Positions 10,423-21,743 of a stretch of DNA of 64,000 bases are shown one piece after another; the stretch's first letter is position 1, and each line of letters starts with the position of its first letter. Location of the stretch: contig MARA01000033.1 of NCBI GenBank assembly GCA_001792895.1, positions 186,001 through 250,000 of the forward strand, read 5' to 3'. The notes below the pieces were generated by a model that was not told the origin of the DNA, made no database searches, and saw only the letters and a list, made by a program, of their open reading frames with translations. This DNA comes from Lentinus brumalis. Its lineage: Eukaryota; Basidiomycota; Agaricomycetes; Polyporales; Polyporaceae. The position numbers and the translations under genes are program-made.

Positions 10423-12204
10423 ATGAATCAGCTGCGCCCCCTCCGTCCCTTCTTGCGCATACATCCATCTCCGCGACTGCCTGGCAGTTCTGCGAGACGC
10501 ATATATTCGCGAAGTCTGCAGCCTCAGGCCTTCCATCATCCCCAACAGTCTCGCGCGCCCCACCCACAGTATCGCATCATGAGCACCCAACGAGACGTCT
10601 CTAAGTACACCGACATCAGCAAGAGCACAACGGAGGGGGATGGCTCGTTCAAGCGCAAGCCCTCTTCGTTCAGGGAGTTTATCGAGAAGGACGGGCGGTT
10701 TGCACCGGAAAAGGGTGAGTGCGTTCTATCGATATGCTTGGAGTGTGAGGAGGCGGCTGCAAGAGCTGTTCGAGCGGAGGGGGCGTGGTTCGAGACTGGT
10801 ACGATTCTCGTACTAGGGGAGTCCCAAGTTGTTGATACGGAGAGTCTGACGCGAATTCTGGAATGTTTCTGTGTCAGAATCTTCTCAAAATCGCTGCCTA
10901 CATTGACCATTCCGTATGGTAACGCGATTTTGGGAGGATCATCAATATAAATGGGGAATATGCCCGACGATGCAGGGTATGACATGCTATCCGACATGTT
11001 CTGACGTGCTGTATCATCCAGGTCGTTACCATCTTTACGTCTCCTATGCCTGTCGTGAGTGCCGCGTCCTCCGACCACACGGGGTCCCCGACTCAGCATT
11101 CACCCTTCTCCAGCCTGGGCTACCCGAACCCTCATCGTCCGCAAGCTGAAGGGCCTCGAAGCTTTTATAGGTGAGCTTTGTGCGTTCCGAGTTGAATGTA
11201 TTGATAACAACTTCTTCAGACGTCAGCGTCGTTTCTCCGCGCATGGGCGAGCACGGATGGCCGTTTGCGAGCGCAGACTCGTTCCCGGGCACCGACGACG
11301 ATCCCGTGAACGGCGCGCAGCATGTCAAGGACCTTTACTTGAAGGCTAAGCCCGACTACGAGGGCCGGTGCGTGCTTCACCTCACCTCGTACAGTACGCG
11401 CGCAGACTCACGCACCATCATCCCCTAGGTTCACGGTTCCGGTGCTCTGGGACAAGAAAGAGGGCACGATTGTGAACAACGAGAGCTCGGAGATCATCCG
11501 CATGTTCAACACCGCATTCAATGACGAGATCCCCGCGGACAAGGCTGCGCTCGACATCTACCCAGAGGCCCTCCGGAAGGAGATCGACGAGGTCAACGAT
11601 TGGGTATATGACACCGTCAACAGTGAGTTCCCTCCCTCTGCCTGATCTATGTCTCCTACGGCTCCGGACTGACAGACTGCGCTCGCGCAGATGGGGTGTA
11701 CAAGTCGGGCTTCGCGTCCACGCAGAAGGCGTACGAGGCCGCCGTCATCCCGCTGTTCGAGTCGCTCGACCGCCTGGAGAAGATGCTCGAGGGCAAGGAG
11801 TATCTTGTCGGCAATCAGCTCACCGAGGCGGACGTCCGTCTGTTCGTCACCATCATTCGCTTCGACCCTGTATACGTCGGGCACTTCAAGTGCAACCTGC
11901 GCACGATCCGCAATGGGTACCCTGCGATCCACCTGTGCGTATCGAGCTGTTCGCTCATTACGTGCCGTAGCTGACGAGTCATGTGCGGTTGCAGCTGGAT
12001 GCGCAAGCTGTACTGGAAAAACGACGCGTTCAAGTCGACGTGCAACTTTGATCACATCAAGACGCACTACTACTGGTCGCACCCGCATGTCCGTGCCCTT
12101 TGTTTGTGTTTGACCTCTTTGTGAGACTGATTTCGCACTGTCTCCAGATCAACCCGACTCGTGTCGTTCCCGTTGGCCCGATCGCGAACATCCTCCCGCT
12201 GTGA
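10423..12204 (+). CDS. Glutathionyl-hydroquinone reductase (xi-class GST, ECM4-like)
   Basis: Reduces glutathionyl-(hydro)quinones with glutathione, a family expanded in lignin-degrading fungi. Eight exons join in frame to 372 aa: 10423-10714, 11022-11054, 11114-11170, 11220-11367, 11429-11622, 11691-11934, 11995-12088, 12148-12204. The catalytic motif CPWA (Cys about 108) follows RYHLYVSYA and precedes TRTLIVRKLKGLE. Other family marks are GWPF, VPVLWDKK, IVNNESSEIIRMFN, the C-terminal helical domain with NQLTEADVRLFVT and the terminal HYYWSHPHINPTRVVPVGP. The first 52 residues are Arg/Pro/Ser-rich without acidic residues, like a mitochondrial presequence; Met 10579 (MSTQRDVSKY) would give a cytosolic form. 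Intron 1 is unusually long (307 nt). Confidence 0.93.
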
Positions 12205-12649
12205 TGAGAGATCCCGGACGAGGAAAACAATCACAACAAGAAATGGAATACGAGTACGACGTGTTGTAAGAGTAAATGATGGCAACGATGATGAGTTCTG
12301 ATTCCACTGAGCGTTCACGTACCGAAAGGCGTGAGACCGTATGAGCATCTGAAGACTTGTGTGCGTGAGAGTGAGTGCTCGTCTTGAAGTTGATCTCAAG
12401 GTTCCCATCGCCTCCGCGGCTTTGCAAAACAAATACTCCCCACCTCCGCCCACCCATGATTGAAACGAATCCCAAAGCGATGGTGCGATACAAGAGACAA
12501 TATACTGTGAGCCTGCGCAGGGGACTGGAGAACCACGGAGTCGCCTTGCCCTGTTCATTGAGTGCCACTACTCAGCAATCAGTACTGTATGAATAAAGAT
12601 CAGTCCATGTACTAGTAAGTGCGCGTACTCACATGATGGCCTGCTATCA
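12205..12649. other. Intergenic between convergent genes
   Basis: Lies between the 3' ends of the GST (+) and the F-box gene (-). No coding or structural feature was recognised. Confidence 0.6.
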
Positions 12650-13851
12650 TCAAACCTCGATGATCCTCAGTAGTTGAGCTTGGTGGAGCTTGGGGAGGAG
12701 GCTCATGACGACCGCAGAGCGTGCGTGTAGATCGGCACTCTCGAGCTCTACGGTCACAATTTGGAGCTTGGGGAATCGCTCGCGGAACCACGGTCGGTCG
12801 AGCTCGTGGAGGTCCAGCCATTGGAGGGATGAGCTATCGTCGCCCGCCGTATCTGGGCCTTCGAAGCGCACGGTGAACGAGGTCAAAGTGCGCGGAGCCT
12901 CGGAGTAGATGTCCTTCAACGCGGAATGCGACGGATCGATGCCTTGCGATGGGATACGTAGCTGCAGACGCAGTTCACGGAGCGACTGCAAGAGCGCAAG
13001 GGCTTCGCCAAACCTGCGCAAGCAGCGGAGGCAAACTGTGCGATGGAAAGACGTCATGTACGGTTGGTGCAGGAGCGATGCAGGGACTCACGATAAGAAA
13101 GGTCTAGCTGCAGGTCCATGCTTGAGACGTTCTGACCGAGAGTTCGGGTGAAGTGGAACAACTCGTCGAGGCTCTGGTGGTCCCAGACGGACCAAGACAA
13201 GGCGACGTGCTCCAAAGTGTTTGGTGCAAGGACCCCTGACGACGCGATGGTCTGGAAATTTGTTCGTTCTGTCAAAAGCAGGCGGCTGATTGTCCATGAC
13301 GGGAGCTCAGTCTGCGGGAGGAAAATCTCTCGATAAATCGGGATGTCGATAACTAACGTCTGGGGAGCGACGTTGGTGAGAAGAGCCCGAAGGATCCGCG
13401 TTGGGCTCAGGAAAGGTAAGGGGAGGCGGCGGGTTATACGCTGAGTGAGAGAAACAATGGGCCATATACGTTCGTCCTTCTGTGAGATGGAAGCAGGTAA
13501 TATGCAGATGTCCTGAGTGTACACCTCGTCCAGTCCAGGGAGGTTCGGGAAGATCGACGCAAAGAGCTGACAGTCGAGGGCGAAGCCGCGGGGCTCGCCG
13601 ATGAGCTTCAGCACCTTGATGTGTCTTGCTAGTTCCTGCGTCGATGGCATCCTCGACCACTCGCAGAACAATTCGAACTGGCTCCGGGTGTATAGGGAGA
13701 CGGTTTGGAATCGAAAGACAGAGGAGACTTCGCGCCAGCGTCTGGTGACTTGCGCACATGCAGAAAGCGATCGTTCATCGCCCTCAAGTGCTTTGAGGAT
13801 CCGCTCAAAGATTTCAACTGGCAGGCGAGGAAAAGCAGAGACAGAGGACAT
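12650..13851 (-). CDS. F-box / LRR-like protein
   Basis: Two exons, 13851-13092 and 13035-12650, with a 57-nt phase-1 intron (GTGAGT...ACAG), give 381 aa. The F-box is at residues about 6-50 (FPRLPVEIFERILKAL ... CAQVTRRWREVSSVFRF). Leucine-rich blocks follow (HIKVLKLIGEP, LPGLDEVYTQD, TLEHVALSWSVWD, SSMDLQLDL). After the intron the family C-terminus appears (LRELRLQLRIP, RTLTSFTVRFEG, WLDLHELDRPWF, RFPKLQIVTVEL). The intron position matches the paralogs. Predicted SCF substrate adaptor, target unknown. Confidence 0.88.
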
Positions 13852-14395
13852 GGTTGTGTAGGTTCAAACGTTCAAGCTCTGATCACCTCGGCGTTCATGC
13901 TGTCCCGCGCGGCGCTCCTGAGTTACCCCTTACCGAACTTCGTTAATAACCACCAGGCGCCACTGGCATCTAAGTAGGTTTCGTGGTATCGGACGCTTGT
14001 ACATACTGGCCGCGGTCCCCATCGGACAAGCCCCGACTGACAGACACCCTATTCACGCTGGCATGCTTTCAGCGCATGCTTGTGGCGAAGTCACTGGCGG
14101 AGGACCCAGCAGTGCTAGACGTCGACCCGGTATTCGTCAGAAAGGCGAACTTGAAGGAGGGCGTCCCGTGCCTGCATCGCACCGTGGGATTGCAGTATGA
14201 ATGGTCAAAAGCGTAGACATGGTGACTTACTTGCCATCATGATGAGCGCACAAACGGCGTCATGTAACAATGTTCCGTTCTGAGGACAGAAGTTATGCAA
14301 CCGGTGACGGTTAACCATGTCTGGCGCGTATTGGGGGGGAGGGGGGCTCGGCCTGCATTCTTCCGCGACTACTTGGCGGGTCATAAAAGAGGGTC
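13852..14395. other. Intergenic, left of the MITE
   Basis: Upstream region of the minus-strand F-box gene. A G-rich run (two blocks of six to seven G) lies at about 14331-14347. No gene was recognised. Confidence 0.5.
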
Positions 14396-14677
14396 CATGC
14401 ACGACGGGCAATGGCGCGTACCACCCCCCAGAACAGGGAAGGAATATCGCCTGAATTGGTCTACTGTTCCGGTCCAGAATAGTTTGGGAGACCGGACCGG
14501 AATCTGTATAAACCGCGTAAGTATCGAGTAGTGATAGGCCCTTTCGGACTGTGAACTCTTTGTATTGGGCGCTACAAAGCTGTTACCAAACTATTACGGA
14601 CCGGAACAGGAGATAATTTCTGACGATATTCCGGTCCTGTTCTGGGGGGCGGTACGGGCCATTGCCCGTCGTGCATG
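14396..14677. mobile_element. MITE-like element with ~95-bp terminal inverted repeats
   Basis: A 282-bp element with no coding capacity. The left arm 14396-14490 and the reverse complement of the right arm 14583-14677 align along their whole length. Both begin CATGCACGACGGGCAATGG, then share CCCCCCAGAACAGG, GGAATATCG, CTGTTCCGGTCC and AATAGTTTGG, at roughly 80-85% identity by eye. The non-coding core is about 92 bp. Structure and size fit a foldback MITE of a DNA transposon superfamily. No clear target-site duplication is seen next to the arms, so the superfamily is open. It ends 86 nt downstream of the NDUFS5 stop codon and may lie in that gene's 3' UTR. Confidence 0.8.
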
Positions 14678-14763
14678 CAGACTAGGTGCGAGGAGACGAC
14701 GCGAGGGGGATGCTTCGAACAGAGGTAGCGCAAGATATGGATTGCACGAGAAACACACCGCGT

Positions 14764-15316
14764 CTACTTCGAATGCGCAGCCTCTCCCCGCTGGATGAGC
14801 CCCACTCCAACAATGACGCCGTCGGCGAGAATGTCTGCGGCCTTGCGCCCTTCGTGTGCTTGGTGCTCGGCTTTGCGGAGGAACTCGGCCTTGACCTGCT
14901 TTGCGCGCTTGATCTGCAGGGTGTGCGCATGGCGGTGTGGGGTGGTGCATGGGGGATATAAGAGCACATAAGAGCGGCGGAGCAATGGAACACGCACCTC
15001 CTTCGTGTGGTGCAGGCACTCAAGGTAGTCGTCCGCTTGAAGCGCGCACTGGCTCGGGACGTCCGTCTGTGCGTAGCACTATCGCATATCACATCTGTAA
15101 GCAGCAGACAGCATAGTCAGATAACTGGACGCACCTTAGAGAACTCCTGCCAGTACGCGAAGCACCGGGGAACACCTGCAACATGCCGCGTTCATGGTCA
15201 CTCCTCCGAACCCTGCGCAACGAAGCGTACCTCCGTGGTAACCAAAGCCAGACTGCAGAGTAGTTCCATCAGTCACTCCCTCACATTAAACAGCCATTCA
15301 AAGTACATACAGCCAT
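14764..15316 (-). CDS. NADH:ubiquinone oxidoreductase (complex I) 15-kDa subunit, NDUFS5-like
   Basis: Accessory subunit of mitochondrial complex I on the intermembrane-space side. Five exons: 15316-15311, 15252-15231, 15175-15135, 15078-14998, 14913-14764, giving 99 aa. The protein begins MASGFGYHGG, as fungal NDUFS5 proteins do. It carries twin CX9C motifs, C14-C24 (RCFAYWQEFSKC) and C34-C44 (QCALQADDYLEC), followed by LHHTKE and a charged C-terminal helix (AKQVKAEFLRKAEH). The first coding exon is only six bases (ATGGCT) and is bounded by a consensus GTATGT donor. It is the only arrangement that gives the conserved start. All introns are GT-AG and phases agree. A MITE lies immediately 3'. 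Confidence 0.92.
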
Positions 15317-15549
15317 AGTTCAGAATGAGGATGGATGAGTGAGTCTGAGTCTGCGGCTCGTGTCTGCTCAGCCTGCGGGCCCAGCGCTAAGTGCTGCGTC
15401 ACGGTGTGACGGAGGGCACGTGGTTTGCCCGACGCGTCATAGGCGCCCAGGATCCGCGACCCGCAACACAGCCCGCGTCGTCTGCTTCGCCAGCTTGTTT
15501 CCTATCCACGACCTTGCCACGACGATCTGCACGAACTACTCGCACGAAT

Positions 15550-16734
15550 ATGTCTGAACAGGCAGAGCTTGCGTTTGTCAAGTCGTTTGCGAATGCGATA
15601 TCCTCACAGCCCGTAGTGTACCCCAATGACTACCAGCCCGCCCCGGAGAACGAGCTCAAGAAGGTTCCTGTACTGCCTGTGAGTCGCCATTGCGGTGCGG
15701 AATCGTACGAACGTCTTCCTGAGTTCTGACTCGTGGATGGCGCGTTCTCTGTGCTTAGATCGACGTTCCGCCTCCTCCTGAGCGACGTAGCGCGATCGCT
15801 GCACCAACAGGTACGTGCCATCCGACATTCTTCCCGTAGACGCGAGTGGCGTCCGTGTCCAATCCCTACCACCTCTGCCCGCTCGATGAGATGGATTCTG
15901 ACTTGTTCTTTCATCGCGCACGCTTGCGATGCGTAGGATCTGTCAGCGTAACTTTCAAGTCGACGAAGCCCGTGCAAGCATATACCCTCGATGTCCAGCC
16001 CACAGACACCATCGCGCAAATCAAGGCACAGCTTTCCGCTGTCCCAGGCGCACCTCCGGCCGACGCGCAGCGGCTCCTTCTCAAGGGCAAGGCGCTCGCT
16101 GATGGCAAGCTGCTCCGCGAGTACGCCGTCAAGGACGGCGACACCATCAACCTCATGGTCAAACCCGGTTTCGACTGGGATCCATCCAAGACGGCTCCGG
16201 CTGCTCCTGTCTCCGCCCCAGCGCCGTCCGCATCTCCATCGACAGCTGAACCGGAGAGCGTGACGCTTCTACCCAGCCCCGAGCCCAAGACCAGAGGCGG
16301 TCATGGTCGGATACCCTCGGTTGTACTCTCGCCGTCCCCATCCCTTACCCCGAGTCCCGGAGAGGTGCTAGTGGACATCCCCTTGGTCCTCGATACGTCC
16401 AATATCCCCGCCTCCCCGAATGCGGTGGCGGACACACCATACCATACGACGCTCGCGAAGCCGGAGTTCTGGGGCAGTTGTATACGTTCCTCCAGTAAGT
16501 CCTCCACCGCATACTCTATCGCCGCATTTCCCTACGTTTCGTGATGACGTCATTCATGCCTGTAAGTCCTGATTCTAATACCGCGCGTCCCTTCGCAGGT
16601 CACAATTTCCCCACCCAAGCGACGCAGAGGCAGCATGGGAAGACTTCTTCTGCGCGAGCAAGGGAAACCTGTCCGTGAGCGAGATTGCGAAGATACGGGA
16701 TGCTGTCGGCGTGCTTGGCATGGCGGGCAACTGA
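15550..16734 (+). CDS. Ubiquitin-like-domain protein (one-base frameshift before last exon)
   Basis: Exons 15550-15678, 15759-15810, 15937-~16495 and 16599-16734. A short N-terminus with a proline-rich linker (IDVPPPPERR) leads into a ubiquitin-like domain (VSVTFKSTKPVQAYTLDV ... ADAQRLLLKGKALADGKLL ... GDTINLMVKPG). A long Pro/Ser-rich linker follows, then a C-terminal helical domain (WEDFFCASKGNLSVSEIAKI). The C-terminal exon is in frame only if one base is missing at the G-run 16471-16474. With one more G the text reads EFWGQLYTFLQ into exon 4; as assembled it ends in an out-of-frame tail. Overall layout is reminiscent of Get5/Mdy2-type factors, but I cannot confirm that assignment. Confidence 0.75.
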
Positions 16735-17418
16735 GTACTGTGCCCTTCTTACCCCACTACCGACATCGCAAGACGCGTTCGTTCCGGGCAGTCTCTAGTA
16801 CGTCTCCCTATAGTCGAATACTGTTTGAGCTTTGCAATTGATCTTTGCTTTGGCTTCGCGTTCGGCTTGCGTTTGCAGGTGATCACGATCACTCAATCGC
16901 GATTTCGCGATTTCGCTCGGCTATGGACTGCGGGGATCTTCAGGAGCTGTGGTTGTGCGGCGATGGTGTGGATGGCTACCGGCCTGTGGATTGAGCGGCG
17001 TGGGGATGTGGTTAAGGCGGTACGCTTCGGCTTCTATATTTTCGTCTTCGTTCTTCGCGGAGTGGTAGTCTTGGACTTGATGCATCTATCGCAGGATTTG
17101 CTCGTAATGGAAAACACTGAATCTTCTCACTGTCATTCAGGTCGCGTACCTTGTGCGGATCGTCGGCGCGTTCGACGTCGACCTTCGAATTCTTCCGTTC
17201 AGAGGCTCAGAAACTCCGGGTGAGCTGGCGACCGCGAACGCCGCTGCCTGTTGGATCGAAGTACCTCGGACGGGCGCTGCAACCAACGCCGTGGTAACCC
17301 GATGCTCTCTCTGGCAGAGCGTTCCGTCCGACTTGATGCGCACTCGACGCTCACTCCATCGATACAAGCTCCACCAGGTCAACGACGTCCTGCACCGCCG
17401 CGGCAGGTGCTTGGGCTT

Positions 17419-17445
17419 GTTATCGCGCGGCGTGCTCGCGATAAC
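17419..17445. repeat. Perfect hairpin GTTATCGCG / CGCGATAAC
   Basis: 9-nt arms, 9-nt loop. The arm core TTATCGC recurs in the hairpin at 18020-18039. Confidence 0.6.
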
Positions 17446-18019
17446 CAGCCCATTTGGACGAACATCGACCCAATCAGCTTCCACGGCGTGCATCAGCGCG
17501 CCTGCTGAGGTATATGCCGCATATGTCATATGCGAGGCAAAGCCGTTGTGCCTCTATGTCTTCAGCGATGGTGGAGGAACGGGCGAGGTCCATGTCATTG
17601 TGTACGCGCCGTTTCCGAGTCATGGACGTCCGAGGGCGGGACCGGTGCAGACGCGGTAATGTCCCGCCCGTCTCGTCAAGGTTCAGACCTGAATCCTCCC
17701 TCGTGTGCCTAACCTGCGCGCCAGGTTCTCTCTTGCCAGGCACGCTCCAGATATCCGCGCGGGATATCTCAGGCTTGGCTTTTGTGCAGAACCTTGTACT
17801 GACAGGCCTAGGGACTCGCACGCGCTACCCATTGGCAAAATCCAAGAATGGAGTGCCCAGAAAACGTAGACACTGGGCGATGTGTTGGTTGTATTAGTAA
17901 GGCGTAAGTGCCATCTCCAAGGTTGTCAGGGCTTCAACCTCACTAACCGCTGCAACACAGATTCAGGATCTTATCAGTCGCCACCAGCAATCCAGACATG
18001 TCACGGTGTGCACATATCA

Positions 18020-18039
18020 TTATCGCGAATTTGCGATAA
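18020..18039. repeat. Perfect hairpin TTATCGC / GCGATAA
   Basis: 7-nt arms around a GAATTT centre, sharing its arm with the hairpin at 17419-17445. Confidence 0.6.
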
Positions 18040-18786
18040 AAGCATGGAAGCCGGCGGTCGATTTGTTACGTCGGTCTTGATGTTCCCGAGTGTGGGCAGT
18101 CGTGTGATACCTTCCCCGCTCTTCTCTGCTTCTCCATATGGAATTCGCTCATGCTTTGCGGTCATAGGTTATTTCCTGGGCGCGGCGTTGACGTGGCAAG
18201 AGCCAAGGGAGCATTGCAAGGCCAATAATAGCCCTTTACAATACGGCGCACGCTTGTCGGCGAGTACAGAATAGGCAGTGGATACACACCGCTCGCGTCA
18301 AGGAGGGAAAAAACACCACCAACATGGTCAAGCCCAGTCTATTCAGCTCAAATCAGCACAGGATACTCCCACAGATTGGATCAAAGGCGAGGCGATCTCT
18401 GTTCGGTCAGGAACTTGTGGCTGGCGGACTCAGTGCAAGTGTGCACATGGCGACTTCCCGTTACTGTATGTTGACAGGGTGGTTCGTGCTCCTCCAAGGG
18501 CCGCACACAGGGCCATGGCGTGGAAGCGCCACCCTTCTTGACACTCCATCAGCCCGCGATATCTCCCGGAGTCGCACGTCGCCCATGTGAGGTTTAGCCC
18601 AGGCCGAGGGTGATGCCACTCACGACGTTCACAAGAGAATATCTCTGTATATAACGGAGCTCTCACGAAGTCTCGGATCCTTTTTGTCCCCACCCCCGGT
18701 CTACGCCTTCGACCCTCGCGCGGTCCTGTGCCAGCCCAGCCTTCACTGCTGCCCTCTCCGCCAGGGTTTGTGCACGCGCTGCTGCC

Positions 18787-21743
18787 ATGTCGTCTCTGGT
18801 CTACGAATCCGAACCCGCGCACGGCCTCACCCGCCGTTCGAGCTCGCACGGCTCGATCGACGAGAAGCACTTCGCTCAGCAGACCGGCCCGCCCCACGAT
18901 GATGACGATCCGAACACGCACGATATGTGAGTACTCAGCACAGTCAGTATATTGTTCCGAGTGAACACTGACACGTCTGTCGTTAACTCTGGATCTGCAG
19001 CTCGAGACCATTCCCCGTGGACCCGACTGAAGTCGAGGAGACGCACCAGCTCACCCTTCGGTGAGGTCATTGCTTGGGCTGGATCCTTGTGTTATCCTGG
19101 GACTGAAGGCGGTCGGTCAGAGCCATCGTGGTGGGATGTTGCCTCGGTGCAATCGGTGAGTCCGAAGACAGGTGTTCGGTCCTATGACTCCATGGGCACT
19201 CACTCCCCTCGCAGTTGGTGCATCTAACATCTACCTTGGCCTCAAGACTGGCTTTACATTCGGTCCCCAGGTACGTCATTCTGGCCTTTCGTGAACTCGT
19301 ACATCATGGCTGATCAACACCCCCTCGCAGCTCTTCGGCGTGAGTTTCATTGATGGAAGCCCGCTCTTAGCACCCCTTGACGAGCATCCCTTCCCAGGCA
19401 ATATTCGGCTTCGCAATCATCAAGCCCTTGTCCAAAGCACTCCCCGAGTCTGGTCTGCTCGGCCGCCTCCTTGGCGGTCCGTTCGGCCCCAAGGAGAACT
19501 GCACCGTCCAGTCCGCCGCGACGGCGGCGGGCGGAATCGGCATCCTCTTCGTATCGGCAATCCCAGCGATGTACCGGCTCGACCTCATGTCGGCGCTCCC
19601 GAAGCAGGACATCGGCAAGCTCATCGCGCTCACGGCGTGCGCGGGCTTCTTTGGCGTGTTCTTTGTCATCCCGCTGCGCAAGTACTACATCGTGAAGCAG
19701 AAGCTGACGTTCCCGACCCCGCGGCCACCGCGATCACCATCCGTGCGCTGCATAACAGCCGGACGGGCGCGGTGGCGGCGCGCAAGAAGTCGCTCGCGCT
19801 GCTTGGTGCGTTCGTGATCGTGTTTGTGTATAAGGTCATGACTGGTTACGCTCCCGGTATTGTGAGTGATTTCGGATTTGTTAAGCTGGAAGCGTACTGA
19901 TATATCCTGCTTAGCTGTACGACTGGCATATCGGCTGGACGCTTTACCGCCTTGGCTTCACGAGCATCATCTCGCTCGATAACTACGGCTGGTGGATCGA
20001 ATGTAAGTTATGTCTGCCGGTGACCTTCGATCACTTCCGGTGCTGACGGGCAAGTGCAGTCACGCCTGCGTTCTTCGGCGCTGGTATGCTCTCCGGTCTG
20101 AATGCCAGCTGGAGCTTCTGTGAGCTGCCTTCCCTGCTCTGTATATCACATGGTGATCTAACCGGTGGGGAACAGTCGGTGGATCTATCCTTGCTTGGGG
20201 TATCAGTGCGTGTTCACCGCGATCTGCTCGCGCTCGGAAGAGCCTGACGGGTGTGTACAGTCGCGCCCTCTCTCGTCAAGAACGGGCTCGCGTTCGGTGC
20301 CCCCATCTCGAAAGAGTTTCCCCTTATCACATATCAGGCACTTTCGTTCGATGATCCGTCCTTGTACACCACGGCACCCTCCCCTCGTTATTGGCTCCTC
20401 TGTAAGTACAAACCCTCAACGATGGCACAGCACCATTCTCAACTTGTACACAGGGCCCGGCATCCTCATGATGCTGCTGTACTCCTTCGCCGACCTGGCT
20501 ATGAATTCCGGCTCCATCTACCGGAACATCAGGAACGCTGGTATCAACCTCAACCCCGTGTCATGGTTCCGGGCGGATCCCAACTACAACGCGGACGAAG
20601 ACGAGGATCTGTCGCCGCGCGAGGACCGTGTCCCGACCCTATGGTGGACGGCAGGCCTTGCGGCGTCCGTGATCATGTGCTGCGCGATCCTCGCGACCAT
20701 GTTCTCCATGAACGTCGGCGAGGCCATCCTCTCGCTCGTCCTCGGCTTCGTGTTCTCTTTCATTGGTGTCCAGAGCGCAGGTACGACGGATGTCAACCCT
20801 GTCTCGACTGTCGCCAAGGTGAGCATCTTCCTCTACCAACTGATTTTGCGAAGGGAGCTGATGCATATACCTCCCGACAGGCATCACAACTCATCTTCGG
20901 TGGGATTGGCAAGGGCGCGGGCTTGGCCGAGGGCCCCGCCCAGATCATGAACTTGACTGCTGGTGTCATCGCGGCTGGCTCAGCTGCCCAATCTACCGAC
21001 ATGACGGGCGACCTGAAGACCGGATACCTCCTCCGCGCGAAGCCGCGCAACCAGTTCATCGCGCAGCTGTGCGGTGCCGTGGTCGCCGTCTTCCTCAACG
21101 TCGGCCTCTTCATCCTCTTCACCACCGCGAGCCCGTGCATCCTGCACCCGCCTCCCACTGGAGAGTGCACGTACGGCGCGCCCTCCGTGTCCGCGTGGGC
21201 CGCGGTCGCGGTCGCGGTGTCGGCACCGAAGCTCCCCATTCCTGCGTCCTCGGGCTACACTTCGATCGCGCTCGGCATCTTCGCCGTCATCTCGGTCGTC
21301 GTGAAGCACCTCTGGATCCCGAAGAAGTACTGGATGTGGGTCCCGAACTGGAACGCGGTCGGTCTCGCGTTCGTCGTGCCCCAGGTCTACTACTCGATCG
21401 CGATGTGAGTTTCACCTACTTACCAGCGCCATTCGTGCTCTGGGCGCGCGCGCTGACGGCGTGTGATTTGCAGGGCTGCCGGCTCCGCCTTCAACTACGT
21501 GTGGATGCTGCGGAACCCTGTTAGCTTCGACATGTACATGTTCGCTATTGCGGCTGGCATGCTCGCGGGCGAGGGTCTCGGCGGCGTGTTGCAGGCATTG
21601 CTCGCTGTGGCCAAGGTCGACGGTTCCCGTACGTGCCAATTCGCTATTCTGTTTGAATCCCTGATTGCTAATTGTACTTATGCTTGTGTCCTCCAGTGTT
21701 TGGCACTGTGATCGGCTGTCCCGGATTTACATTCTGTGGATAG
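18787..21743 (+). CDS. OPT-family oligopeptide/metal-chelate transporter (one-base frameshift)
   Basis: Proton-coupled transporter with about 14 membrane segments; substrate (oligopeptide or metal-chelate) not predictable. Fourteen exons: 18787-18926, 19001-19060, 19121-19155, 19215-19270, 19331-19339, 19398-19861, 19915-20002, 20060-20119, 20176-20205, 20261-20401, 20454-20818, 20881-21404, 21474-21628, 21697-21743, about 724 aa. Family marks include EETHQLTLRAIVVG, ASNIYLGLKTGFTFG, TFPTPAATAITI, GLNASWSFFGGSILAWG, FADLAMNSGSIYRNI and a C-terminal GCPGFTFCG. Exon 5 is a nine-base microexon (Leu-Phe-Gly). In exon 6 the frame jumps at about 19717-19722 (accccgcgg), where one extra G would give the expected TPAATA, so one base is probably missing from the assembly. 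All splice phases otherwise agree. Confidence 0.88.

Larger units (their letters stand above)
16735..18786. other. 2-kb stretch with no recognisable gene
   Basis: Several open frames (for example 16825-17223 and 17153-17659 on the plus strand) have no family resemblance or coherent splice structure. The stretch carries a cluster of TTATCGCG/CGCGATAA-type motifs: a tandem CGCGATTT repeat at 16895-16916, a perfect 9-nt-arm hairpin at 17419-17445 and a 7-nt-arm hairpin at 18020-18039. The right part is the promoter of the OPT gene. It could be a decayed mobile element. Confidence 0.45.

Noticed and set aside
16735..18660. Region as a named transposon
   Set aside because: No transposase, reverse transcriptase, LTR or clear terminal repeats could be found; only short hairpins.
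18430..19011. 193-residue minus-strand open frame over the OPT 5' end
   Set aside because: Antisense shadow of the OPT gene and its promoter.
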